Notes: generated by a model from the sequence alone, not told the origin. A stretch of 6,480 nt of DNA from Verrucomicrobiales bacterium (GCA_007125835.1 SLCJ01000212.1:1-6480), one strand, 5' to 3'. Shown: positions 1 to 6,458, numbered from the stretch's first letter. Program-made: numbers and translations.

Positions 1-75
1 CCTACTGCGGACGCGCCAACGAACGATGCCGCGACCCGCTGGTGTGAAAATCCAGGAACCAAAAGAATCGCAGAC

Positions 76-585
76 TCACGAATCGTCGCGCACCACGAGC
101 ATGCTGCGAAAGCGCCCCTCCCACAGCGTGCCGCGCCGTCCGCGCTGGCCATTAAGCCACTGCGTAAACCGCTGTTTTACCAATTTCACATAACCGCTCA
201 GGTCTCCCATGCGCTGGCGATGCGGGTCGAGCAGCCGGCGCCGCGCCTCATCCGTCTTGCAATATTCCCAACGATACCGGATTCCCTCTGCCTTGGCGGG
301 CGGGTAGATTTTCTCCAAACGGTCGAGCACCACCTCGTCATCCACTTCGCTCGGGTCCATCGGCGGGATCCGCACCACGAGGTTGAACTCCGACTCATCC
401 ACCGATACCGAAACCAGCTCGAGCCCGCCGAACTCGGCGCCATCCCGCGCCAACTCCTCAAAATAACTTTGTTCCTTCGCGTCCAACCGAACGCTGCCAT
501 CGACAATTCTCGACGACACATGGTAGATTGCTTCGGAATCAGCGGACGCGTGTAGTCTCGGATGTCTCACCCGGGATGTTGTCAT
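76..585 (-). CDS. Degenerate, C-terminally short REP-associated (Y1/IS200-like) transposase, RAYT
   Basis: The 169-residue product resembles the RAYT class of single-strand HUH/Y1 transposases that act on REP palindromes. Residues 20-28 (IYHVSSRIV) match the N-terminal beta strand. Residues 131-165 carry the hallmark YVKLVKQRFTQW, then RGRRGTLWEGRFRS. Two things are odd. The strand that normally reads NHFH before L-V-V/L-R-V-P here reads SEFN (residues 65-68) before LVVRIPP, so both metal-binding histidines of the HUH motif are gone (E66, N68). The protein also stops a few residues after LWEGRFRS, where relatives continue with an AYIDLNPVRAG-type helix. The three minus-strand frames of bases 1-75 do not restore it. 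The ATG at 585 gives the family N-terminus; ribosome-binding sequence is weak. It lies 65 bases downstream of the FecR gene on the same strand. It is probably a dead remnant, though a domesticated non-catalytic protein is possible. Family assignment is fairly sure; activity is unlikely. Confidence 0.72.
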   Translation of the reverse strand: MTTSRVRHPRLHASADSEAIYHVSSRIVDGSVRLDAKEQSYFEELARDGAEFGGLELVSVSVDESEFNLVVRIPPMDPSEVDDEVVLDRLEKIYPPAKAEGIRYRWEYCKTDEARRRLLDPHRQRMGDLSGYVKLVKQRFTQWLNGQRGRRGTLWEGRFRSMLVVRDDS

Positions 586-650
586 AGTCCTGCATGCTCT
601 GCAAATGGATAATCAAAGCGAGTCTTGACCGGCGGCGACACCGGCAAATC

Positions 651-2195
651 TCACTCCGCGCCGGCCCGCAGTTCCACGCGCCTGACCACCAGCCACGATC
701 CTGCGGACGCCCCGAGACGAACACGGTCGAACTCAAGCCCCGGCGCGATCAGCGCGCTTACAAACGGCGCGCCGCTGGCGGCATCCCCGTGAAAAAGCAA
801 AACCCGGCCGGTGGCCCGGTGGTAGCGCATCGTTACCATGCGCCCTCCCGTCACCGCCTCCTCCGGCAGCACCGGCTGCAGGCCCTGCTTCACATCGATC
901 GACCACGTCGCGTCGTCGCCGAAACTGTCGCCGAAAAACACCACCTCCGTGCTGCCGACATACAAACTCAGCCCGGACCACCCGGCAGTGTGAAACCCGG
1001 GACCCACCGCCCCATCCACATCCAACACCACATCCAGAACCGAGTCGGGACCCAACTGCCGCACCGACGGCAAATCCGCATAGACCGTGAACCCGCTGCC
1101 GGCCAGACCATTTTCCGTGAGCACCGAAGTGCCGGTGCCCTGGATCCAATCCGATGGCAGTTCGCCGGCCTCCCCTCCCGCCGCCGCCGCAAAGGCAGCG
1201 CCAAAGTCCTCCTCAAGCAAAACCTGCCATGTCGGCGAGGATTCGAAAACCTGCGGGCTGGAGGGAAAACGGGCCACGTCGTCGGCCGCCGCATCCACCC
1301 GTGCCGCCTCTCCCGCCTCCAGAACTTGCGGCTCCAGAATTGAAGACGTCCGCAACTCGACCTTCCCTTCGAACACATGAAGCTCGGCGGCCGCCCCCTC
1401 GCCGGATACCACCACACCGAAGCGGGTTCCCAAATCCACCGCCTCAAATTCCGGCGTAGCCACCGTGAATCCGGTCCCCGACGGAGGCACATCAAAGCGG
1501 GCAGTGCCGAGGTCAATCTCCATTCTCAACGGCTCGAGGTAGCGCACATCCGCCGGAGCCGTCATCTCCGCCGTCACCCCGTTCGCCAATTCCCAGCGCA
1601 AGGTCCCGCGCCCCAGTTCCACCCGGGCACCGGCCACCACTTCCCCAGAGAACCCCGCCGCAGACAATTCACCCGGAATGCCGTCCACCGTCCACACGCT
1701 CTCCTCCGTAGCGATCACGCGGGCGGCGGGCTCTGCTGCGGAGTCACCAGCCACTTCCGATTGCTGCGCGGGCTGCCTCGATCCGGCCGAAATCATCAGC
1801 CATGCCCCCACCATCACCGCAGCCGCCGCTCCCAGCGCCAGAATCCCCGCGCCACGCCAATCACTGCCTCTCTTCCGCCCGCGTGCAGGCTGTCGGCGCA
1901 TTGCACCACGCCCGGCGGGAAAATGGCCCACAACCACCCGGCGCGACTCCGCTTCCGCCACGGCCCCGGCATCCACATTCCCGACCTCTGCCTCAACCCC
2001 GGCCTCCACATCCCCGGCCTCTGCCACAACCCCCTCGAATTCCTCGACAAGCAAATGCTGCATCAGCGCGTATTCCAGATAAAGCTTGCGCAGTTCTGCA
2101 TCGCCACGCAGCCGCTGCTGCACGCGCTCGAACTGCTCCGCTGGCATTCCACCGTCGAACAACTCCTGAATCAGCATGTGATCGTCTTTTTTCAT
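651..2195 (-). CDS. FecR-family membrane anti-sigma/sensor protein with extracytoplasmic C-terminal beta-sandwich-like domain
   Basis: The 514-residue protein has the layout of PVC-group FecR proteins paired with ECF sigma factors. Residues 8-50 (LIQELFDGGMPAEQFERV, then a LRKLYLEYALMQHLL helix) look like the cytoplasmic sigma-binding segment. Residues 52-112 form a linker of alanine/glutamate repeats, then a basic RRQPARGRKRG stretch. Residues 115-136 (GAGILALGAAAAVMVGAWLM) are a single membrane helix; the basic flank suggests the N-terminus is inside. Residues about 190-300 are the FecR domain, with GTARFDVPP, FTVATPEFEAVDLGTRF and LHVFEGKVEL. Residues about 325-514 form a beta-rich domain starting WQVLLEEDFG and containing MRYHRATGRVLLFHG, similar in style to LamG-like folds; this is inferred. 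The start codon overlaps the sigma stop (ATGA) with no clear Shine-Dalgarno, pointing to translational coupling. By analogy with FecR systems it should hold the sigma factor at the membrane and release it on an outside signal; the signal is unknown. Confidence 0.85.
   Translation of the reverse strand: MKKDDHMLIQELFDGGMPAEQFERVQQRLRGDAELRKLYLEYALMQHLLVEEFEGVVAEAGDVEAGVEAEVGNVDAGAVAEAESRRVVVGHFPAGRGAMRRQPARGRKRGSDWRGAGILALGAAAAVMVGAWLMISAGSRQPAQQSEVAGDSAAEPAARVIATEESVWTVDGIPGELSAAGFSGEVVAGARVELGRGTLRWELANGVTAEMTAPADVRYLEPLRMEIDLGTARFDVPPSGTGFTVATPEFEAVDLGTRFGVVVSGEGAAAELHVFEGKVELRTSSILEPQVLEAGEAARVDAAADDVARFPSSPQVFESSPTWQVLLEEDFGAAFAAAAGGEAGELPSDWIQGTGTSVLTENGLAGSGFTVYADLPSVRQLGPDSVLDVVLDVDGAVGPGFHTAGWSGLSLYVGSTEVVFFGDSFGDDATWSIDVKQGLQPVLPEEAVTGGRMVTMRYHRATGRVLLFHGDAASGAPFVSALIAPGLEFDRVRLGASAGSWLVVRRVELRAGAE
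1953..2033 (-). repeat. 33-bp in-frame tandem repeat in the FecR linker
   Basis: Two 33-bp units (1953-1985 and 1986-2018) agree at 25 of 33 positions. A partial third (2019-2033) matches the second at 14 of 15. On the protein the period is 11 residues: AEAGDVEAGVE, then AEVGNVDAGAV, then AEAES (residues 58-84). It lies between the sigma-binding segment and the membrane helix, so it changes linker length without breaking the frame. Confidence 0.75.
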
Positions 2196-2779
2196 GCGGG
2201 AAAATGGCTGCGGGTGGCAAGCTTCTGTTCAATGCAGCGTCGCAACACGGCGCGGATTTTGAATAACATCGCCTTCAACGTGCCAACTCTCCGGTTCGTG
2301 CGCTCAGCGAACTCCTGCAGCGGCGATGGCGTCTGGTAACGGTGCCGGATCAATTCCCTGTCTTGCGGGCGCAGCGCATTGAGACACACCCGCAACGCCT
2401 CCTGCCGTTCATCCAACTCGTCCGGCGCACGCCCGAAATCCACCGCCATCTCCGCCATCAAATCATCATCAAAAATCAACCACCCATGGCGCGCCAGCCT
2501 GCGCCGCTGGTTCAGCATGTGATACCTCGCAATCTGAAACGCCCACGCCTTGAAATTTGTGCCCAGCGTGAAATTTGCACGCTTCTGCCACAGCGTAATG
2601 TTCACCTCCTGAAGCAGGTCCCGCGCCCCGTCATACCCCGGAGCCATCGAGCGAATATACGCCAGCACCGCGTTCTGATGCAAAGTCAGCTCGCGCACAA
2701 ATTCCTCCTCGGGATCACCCCCGGAACCGGTCGCCCCGACGGGCGAAATGTCTTGTTCCTCATTGTTCATGGAATCCAT
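2192..2779 (-). CDS. ECF RNA polymerase sigma factor, Rhodopirellula/Verrucomicrobium type
   Basis: This sigma-70 family protein lacks region 3 and should direct RNA polymerase to a small set of promoters. With the start at 2779 (MDSMNNEEQ) it has 195 residues. Region 2 spans about 27-94, with FVRELTLHQNAVLAYIRS, the core-binding helix DLLQEVNITLW (54-64) and the -10 recognition part FKAWAFQIARYHMLNQRRR. Region 4 spans about 124-187, with LNALRPQDRELIRHRYQ and a helix-turn-helix ending VGTLKAMLFKIRAVLRRCI. The frame stays open to an ATG at 2878, but the extra residues do not look like the family and would cross into the divergent YkgJ gene. A GGGGA lies nine bases before the 2779 ATG; an ATG at 2770 is also possible. 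Its stop codon overlaps the FecR start, so the two are co-translated and FecR is the likely anti-sigma partner. Function is confident; start is moderately so. Confidence 0.9.
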   Translation of the reverse strand: MDSMNNEEQDISPVGATGSGGDPEEEFVRELTLHQNAVLAYIRSMAPGYDGARDLLQEVNITLWQKRANFTLGTNFKAWAFQIARYHMLNQRRRLARHGWLIFDDDLMAEMAVDFGRAPDELDERQEALRVCLNALRPQDRELIRHRYQTPSPLQEFAERTNRRVGTLKAMLFKIRAVLRRCIEQKLATRSHFPA

Positions 2780-2826
2780 GGGCAAATGTCCCCAATCTGC
2801 CCCGGGTTTATGGCCCTTGCAATGCC

Positions 2827-2850
2827 CTTGGCCCGCCGCCAGCTTGGCCC
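2827..2850. repeat. Direct repeat CTTGGCCC in the sigma/YkgJ divergent intergenic region
   Basis: CTTGGCCC occurs at 2827-2834 and again at 2843-2850, 16 bp apart, between the divergent sigma-factor and YkgJ starts. The position would suit a regulator site, but 8-bp matches are common in DNA this GC-rich. I could not find convincing -35/-10 pairs for either gene in 2780-2850. Confidence 0.2.
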
Positions 2851-3216
2851 ATGCTCGGCCTCTTCGAACCACCGCCACCTGGCATGCGCTACCAATGCCA
2901 GCGCTGCACCGCCTGCTGCCGCTGGCCCGGCGACGTCCATGTCAGCGCCACCGAGATCACCGCCATCGCCGCCCTTCTCGGCTTGTCGGAGGAAGAGTTC
3001 ATCCAACGCCACACCCGCCTCAATGCCACCCGCACCGGCCTCTCCCTCCTCGAAGATCCGGAAACCGGGCACTGCTCTTTCCTCGACGGCAACGACTGCC
3101 GCATCCAAAAGGCCAAACCCACCCAGTGCGTCGGCTTCCCCAACACCTGGAACTTTCCCGGCTGGCGAAAAATCTGCCACGCCACCACCGTGCCGGACCA
3201 CCAGCCAAGCACCTGA
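2851..3216 (+). CDS. YkgJ-family cysteine-cluster protein (putative zinc/iron-chelating)
   Basis: The 121-residue cytoplasmic protein has the pattern of the YkgJ/PF03692 family. A Cx2Cx2CC cluster (C16, C19, C22, C23 in YQCQRCTACCRWPG) opens the domain. It is followed by C75 (GHCSFL), C83 (DCRIQ), C93 (PTQCVGFP) and C109 (GWRKICHA), eight cysteines in all. The family is thought to bind a metal ion or iron-sulfur centre, but no biochemical role is established. The start at 2851 gives an N-terminus MLGLFEPPPPG; an ATG at 2884 (MRYQCQRC) is an equally good start and gives 110 residues. Neither has a clear Shine-Dalgarno. It diverges from the sigma factor and lies 100 bases upstream of the ABC-F gene on the same strand. 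Family assignment is strong; function is unknown. Confidence 0.85.
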   Translation: MLGLFEPPPPGMRYQCQRCTACCRWPGDVHVSATEITAIAALLGLSEEEFIQRHTRLNATRTGLSLLEDPETGHCSFLDGNDCRIQKAKPTQCVGFPNTWNFPGWRKICHATTVPDHQPST

Positions 3217-3316
3217 TTCCCGCCACCGTTTTCCGGTTGCCCCGGCGCACGCGCCCGCCAAACTATCCGCCCGATCCGCACGCTGCCGACCGCCGTGCAC
3301 GCTCCCCTGCCCATTC

Positions 3317-5302
3317 ATGATTGCCATCCAGAACATCAGCATCCAATTCGGCGCACGCTCCCTCTTCCGCGACCTGTCCTTCGTCATCCAGCCCAAAGAG
3401 CGCATCGCCTTCGCCGGTCCCAACGGAGCCGGCAAATCCACCCTGATGAAGATGCTCGTCGGCGAACTCACCCCCGACTCCGGGCGCATCATCCGCGCCC
3501 GCGGCGTCTCCGTCGGCTACCTCGCGCAGGAAGGCGTCGAGGGCACCGAACGCACCGTCTACGAAGAAGTCGAATCCGCCTTTGCCGGAGTGATCGGCCT
3601 GCAAGCCAAAATCGACGACCTCGGCGAATCGCTCACCGCACTCGACCCCGCCTCCGAAGCCTACCGCGAAACGCTCGACCGCATGGGCGACCTCCAGCTC
3701 CGCCTCGAAGACGCCGACCCTGCCCGCATCCGCCCGCGCATCGAAACCGTGCTCCTCGGCCTCGGCTTCGCGCGCGACAAACTGGACCGCCCCACGCGCA
3801 CGTTCTCCGGCGGCTGGCGCATGCGCATTGCCCTCGCCCGCCTCCTCCTCCAGGAACCCGACCTCCTCCTGCTCGACGAACCTACCAACCACCTCGACCT
3901 CGACTCTCAACGCTGGGTCGAAAAATACCTGCTGACCTACCCCGGCGGCATCGCCCTTATCTCACACGACCGCGCCTTCCTCGACTCCATCGTCCGCCGC
4001 ACCCTCGCCTTCGAGCACGGACGCGTCGAAGAATACAGCGGCAACTACTCGTTTTACGAACGCGAAAGCGTCGCCCGCCGAGAATTGCTCGTCAAAGCCA
4101 AGGCCAACCAGGACCGCGTCATACGCAAAACCCAGCAGTTCATCGACCGCTTCCGCGCCAAGGCCACCAAAGCCAGCCAGGCGCAGAGCCGGATCAAAAT
4201 GCTCGAACGCATCGAGCGCATCGAACTCGAAAACGAGGGCCCCGAAATCCATTTTCAATTCCCACCCGCCCCGGCCGGCGGACAATCCGTGCTCCGCCTC
4301 GAAAATGTCGCCAAACAATACGGCCCCCTCACTGTGTTCGAGAATTTCAATCTCGCCATCGACAAAGGCGACCGCATCGCCGTGGTCGGCGTCAACGGAG
4401 CCGGCAAATCCACATTTTCCCGCCTGGTAAGCCGACGCGAAGAACCCACCTCGGGAAAAATCATCCCCGGACACAACCTCATCACCACCCACTTCGCCCA
4501 AGACCAGGCCGAGGAACTCAACCCAGAACTCACCGCCCTCGCCACCCTCGAAGAAGTGGACACTGGCGGCGCCCACATCGACCGCCGCTCCGTGCTCGGC
4601 TGCTTCCTCTTTCGCGGCGACGATGTATTCAAACCGGTGTCCGTCCTCAGCGGTGGCGAAAAAAGCCGCCTCGCCCTCGCCCGCATGCTGCTCGCCCCCT
4701 CCAATTTCCTCGTCCTCGACGAACCAACCAACCACCTCGACATGGCCTCCCAGACGCGCCTCCAAGCCGCCCTGCTCGACTACGAAGGCTCGTTTGTCGT
4801 CGTCTCCCACAACCGCGACTTCCTCGACCCACTGGTCAACAAAGTGCTCGAATTCCGCGTCGGTCTGCCACCCCGCGTCTTCCTTGGCAATGTGTCCGAC
4901 TACATCGCCAAACGCGAAGAAGAAGAACGCCTCGCCGCGACCGCCTCGCCGCATTCCTCCACCCACCCCGGCACCACACGCCCCCCAGCCCAGGCCAACC
5001 GCAAAGACCAACGCCGCGCCGAGGCCCAGCGCCGCCAGGAACGCGCCCGCCGCCTCAAACCCCTCCAACAAGAACTCGAATCCGTCGAAACACGCATCAC
5101 AGCCCTCGAAGAAGAACGCACCACACTCGCCACCCGCGCCAACGACCCCGCACTCTTCGAAGTCCGCGAGGAAGCCATGCTCGTCATCCACCGCATGCGC
5201 GACCTCGAAAAAGAACTCGAATCCTCCTACACCCGCTGGAACGACCTCACCGAAGAAATCGAAACCGTCGAAGCGGAACTCCCCATCACTCAAGACCCAT
5301 GA
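3317..5302 (+). CDS. ABC-F family ATP-binding protein (two ABC domains, C-terminal coiled coil)
   Basis: The 661-residue protein has two ATP-binding cassettes and no membrane helices, which defines the ABC-F group of soluble, mostly ribosome-associated ATPases (EttA, Uup, YheS, YdiF). Cassette 1 has Walker A GPNGAGKST (34-42), signature FSGGW (163-167), Walker B/DEPTNHLD (183-194) and the SHDR switch (216-219). A charged helical linker follows (about 232-310), with KTQQFIDRFRAKATKASQAQ. Cassette 2 has GVNGAGKST (358-366), LSGGEKSR (444-451), LVLDEPTNHLD (465-475) and SHNR (497-500). A Pro/Thr/Ser-rich hinge (about 541-560) leads to a charged coiled coil (about 561-655), as in Uup/YheS-like members. 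The start at 3317 gives the canonical MIAIQNISIQFGARSLF; the frame is open far upstream only because of base composition. No Shine-Dalgarno is evident. The stop overlaps the next start (ATGA). It is likely a translation factor; the exact subfamily and any antibiotic-resistance role cannot be told from sequence alone. Confidence 0.93.
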   Translation: MIAIQNISIQFGARSLFRDLSFVIQPKERIAFAGPNGAGKSTLMKMLVGELTPDSGRIIRARGVSVGYLAQEGVEGTERTVYEEVESAFAGVIGLQAKIDDLGESLTALDPASEAYRETLDRMGDLQLRLEDADPARIRPRIETVLLGLGFARDKLDRPTRTFSGGWRMRIALARLLLQEPDLLLLDEPTNHLDLDSQRWVEKYLLTYPGGIALISHDRAFLDSIVRRTLAFEHGRVEEYSGNYSFYERESVARRELLVKAKANQDRVIRKTQQFIDRFRAKATKASQAQSRIKMLERIERIELENEGPEIHFQFPPAPAGGQSVLRLENVAKQYGPLTVFENFNLAIDKGDRIAVVGVNGAGKSTFSRLVSRREEPTSGKIIPGHNLITTHFAQDQAEELNPELTALATLEEVDTGGAHIDRRSVLGCFLFRGDDVFKPVSVLSGGEKSRLALARMLLAPSNFLVLDEPTNHLDMASQTRLQAALLDYEGSFVVVSHNRDFLDPLVNKVLEFRVGLPPRVFLGNVSDYIAKREEEERLAATASPHSSTHPGTTRPPAQANRKDQRRAEAQRRQERARRLKPLQQELESVETRITALEEERTTLATRANDPALFEVREEAMLVIHRMRDLEKELESSYTRWNDLTEEIETVEAELPITQDP

Positions 5303-5579
5303 AAACCATCGGCCTGATCGGCGGCATGAGCTGGGAATCCACCATCCCTTAGTCCACCGCCTCATCTACGACGAACTGTGCCTCGGAGTCGTGCGCAAGG
5401 TATCCCGCGACGCCTACCGCGAAATCATCTCACGCTTGGTCTCCCATGGCGCACAGGCCGTCATTCTTGGCTGCACGGAAATCCAGATCCTCGTCAAATC
5501 ACAGGACTCCGAAATCCCCCTCTTCGACAGCACCGCCATTCACGCAAACATCGCCGCTGAAAAAGCACTCGCTCCATAG
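5299..5579 (+). pseudogene. Aspartate/glutamate racemase family gene with internal deletion and frame change
   Basis: The first 17 codons (5299-5349) read MKTIGLIGGMSWESTIP, the exact N-terminal signature of the Asp/Glu racemase family (YgeA type). The frame then ends at TAG 5350-5352. From 5349, in another frame, the last part of the same family follows. It has VHRLIYDELCLGVV, then AVILGCTEIQILV with the second catalytic cysteine, then PLFDSTAIHANIAAEKA and a stop at 5577-5579. Intact relatives have about 230 residues; here 17 plus 76 remain, so roughly 140 residues are missing, including the CTNTMH-type first catalytic cysteine. No frameshift mechanism could restore a working enzyme. The start overlaps the ABC-F stop (ATGA), so the ancestral gene was probably coupled to the ABC-F gene. 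An assembly misjoin is the main alternative to a true deletion. Confidence 0.88.
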
Positions 5580-5672
5580 CGATGTGTCCTTGCTCCGGAC
5601 GGAACGCGCAACGACACCTGCGCCGCCCTCGAATGCTGCACCACGGCACTTTCCGGGTGGCACATCACTCGG

Positions 5673-5689
5673 GCGGATTAAAGATCCGC
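5673..5689. other. Small perfect hairpin downstream of the racemase remnant
   Basis: GCGGAT (5673-5678) pairs with ATCCGC (5684-5689) around the loop TAAAG. It lies about 95 bases after the pseudogene stop. No T-run follows on either strand, so I do not call it an intrinsic terminator; it may be part of a dispersed repeat. Confidence 0.35.
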
Positions 5690-5756
5690 GGTCCGGAAGA
5701 GACATTCCTGCAAATAAACTGACAGCCAAAACGTTTTTCCACACCCTTCTCCCGGG

Positions 5757-5789
5757 AAAAGTCCGGCGCTCATAGAGACGCCGCTACAG
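5757..5789 (-). repeat. REP-like element, copy 1 (GTAG head plus bulged hairpin)
   Basis: Read on the minus strand it begins CTGTAGCGGCGTCTCTATGA and ends CGGACTTTT. After the GTAG head comes a stem of CGGCG/CGCCG, a bulged T, then CTC/GAG around a TAT loop. A GTAG-type tetranucleotide next to an imperfect palindrome is the hallmark of REP elements recognised by RAYT transposases. It shares 23 bases in three blocks with copy 2, in the opposite orientation. Confidence 0.6.
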
Positions 5790-5869
5790 GGGATTCAATA
5801 GGCACCGCGGGTAGCGTGAGCGGCTTTGGCGTGTGCCACCGACTTGCGGCCGCAGCCGCACAGCATCCT

Positions 5870-5902
5870 CTGTAGCGGCTGTCTGCGACTGTCGGACTTT
5901 TT
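5870..5902 (+). repeat. REP-like element, copy 2, inverted relative to copy 1
   Basis: It starts CTGTAGCGGC, like copy 1, and shares GTCT and the closing CGGACTTTT. The fold has the same plan: GTAG head, CGGC/GTCG stem (one G-U pair), a T-T mismatch, then GTC/GAC around the loop TGC. The differing bases mostly keep the pairing, as expected for a structure under constraint or copied from one family. The two copies face head to head across 80 bases that contain the palindrome TGCGGCCGCA (5845-5854). Confidence 0.6.
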
Positions 5903-5947
5903 CTGGCCTGGCAGGTTGCGTGCATCGTGACGTTCCCCCCGTCTCCC

Positions 5948-6052
5948 GGAACGCAACCCCGTTGGAGTAGAAATTCTGCTGCACGATGACCCCCGGGGTA
6001 GGTCCGCTGCGCGGCCCAACCCCGGGCTCTGGAACAGAATCCCGTTGGGATT
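5948..6052. repeat. Hairpin-based intergenic repeat (AACCCCGTTGGGGTT type)
   Basis: Two 22-bp modules, 5948-5969 (GGAACGCAACCCCGTTGGAGTA) shown here only as GGAACGCAACCCCGTTGG plus four bases, and 6031-6052 (GGAACAGAATCCCGTTGG plus four bases), agree at 16 of 22 positions and lie 83 bp apart. The second folds perfectly: AATCCC (6038-6043), loop GTT, GGGATT (6047-6052). The first is a decayed form of the same hairpin. Between them are CCCCGGGG (5991-5998) and a related AACCCCGGG (6019-6027). From memory, similar AACCCCGTTGGGGTT modules recur in intergenic DNA of Verrucomicrobiota and Planctomycetota; copy number here cannot be judged. Confidence 0.55.
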
Positions 6053-6193
6053 CCCTGGATACCTCCAGCATCTTGAAATCGGCAGGCATTTGTGATCGCC
6101 GTTGTGGCTCGTTGTGGGCTGACCAATGACCGCCCCCCGCTGTAGGTCGCCTGGCCCCAGAGGACCGGGGGTGGAGACGAAATGCAGAGTTTC

Positions 6194-6210
6194 GAATGAT
6201 GAATGATGAA
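6194..6210. repeat. Heptamer tandem repeat GAATGAT
   Basis: GAATGAT occurs at 6194-6200 and 6201-6207, followed by GAA (6208-6210): about 2.4 copies of a 7-bp unit in non-coding DNA. Confidence 0.6.
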
Positions 6211-6343
6211 GGCATCCGATGAACTCTAAACCCATTTAACCTCACCCATGCGAACTGAAGAGCCGCGCTCCAGGAATCCCCATCCCCTCAGCCCCTGTCT
6301 CCTTTGCCTCTTTTCATGAGGCCCTCGACTCTAATCTTTTCAG

Positions 6344-6370
6344 TTTGCGCTCTTTGGGCTCTCTGCGGTA
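6344..6370. repeat. Degenerate 9-bp tandem repeat (TTTGCGCTC type)
   Basis: Three successive 9-mers, TTTGCGCTC, TTTGGGCTC and TCTGCGGTA, make an imperfect array. It resembles the CTTTGCGTT/CTCTGCGGT intergenic repeats found in many bacterial groups (from memory). Confidence 0.5.
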
Positions 6371-6374
6371 TCCC

Positions 6375-6396
6375 CCCCATTTGCTTCCCCATTTGC
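6375..6396. repeat. Direct repeat CCCCATTTGC, 12-bp period
   Basis: CCCCATTTGC at 6375-6384 is repeated exactly at 6387-6396, separated by TT. It follows directly on the 9-bp array. Confidence 0.55.
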
Positions 6397-6458
6397 GTGA
6401 CCGCTGCGGCCAGCAATCCTACAATCGTTCCCTTTGCTTACCACCACCGAAAAGCCAA

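Noticed and set aside
586..650. Promoter or terminator between FecR and the RAYT gene
   Set aside because: Only a 4-bp CCGG stem and no well-spaced -35/-10 pair could be found.
3244..3255. GGCGC-AC-GCGCC palindrome between YkgJ and ABC-F as a terminator
   Set aside because: The loop is only two bases and no T-run follows; likely chance in GC-rich DNA.
2342..3316. Long plus-strand open frame running into the ABC-F gene, which would add 325 N-terminal residues
   Set aside because: It lies antisense to the sigma factor and overlaps YkgJ in another frame, has Pro/Arg/Ala-rich shadow composition, and the ABC-F family begins at MIAIQNIS (3317).
3295..5352. 685-codon plus-strand open frame in a second frame of the ABC-F gene
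   Set aside because: Product is an Arg/Pro/His-rich shadow; it merely ends with the 17 racemase codons because these share its frame.
3962..5365. 467-codon minus-strand open frame opposite the ABC-F gene
   Set aside because: Its Phe/Glu/Gly/Val-rich composition is that of the reverse complement of the real gene in a GC-rich genome; no motif is recognisable.
5673..5689. Intrinsic terminator for the ABC-F/racemase unit
   Set aside because: The 6-bp stem is real but there is no T-tract on either strand.
6141..6170. Third GTAG-headed REP-like element (TGTAGGTCGCCTGG onward)
   Set aside because: It has a GTAG and weak 4-bp stems, but shares neither the CGGC stem nor the CGGACTTTT tail of the other two.
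5770..6245. Three overlapping minus-strand open frames of 118-153 codons
   Set aside because: They run through the REP-like and hairpin repeats, have no protein-family features, and overlap one another in different frames.
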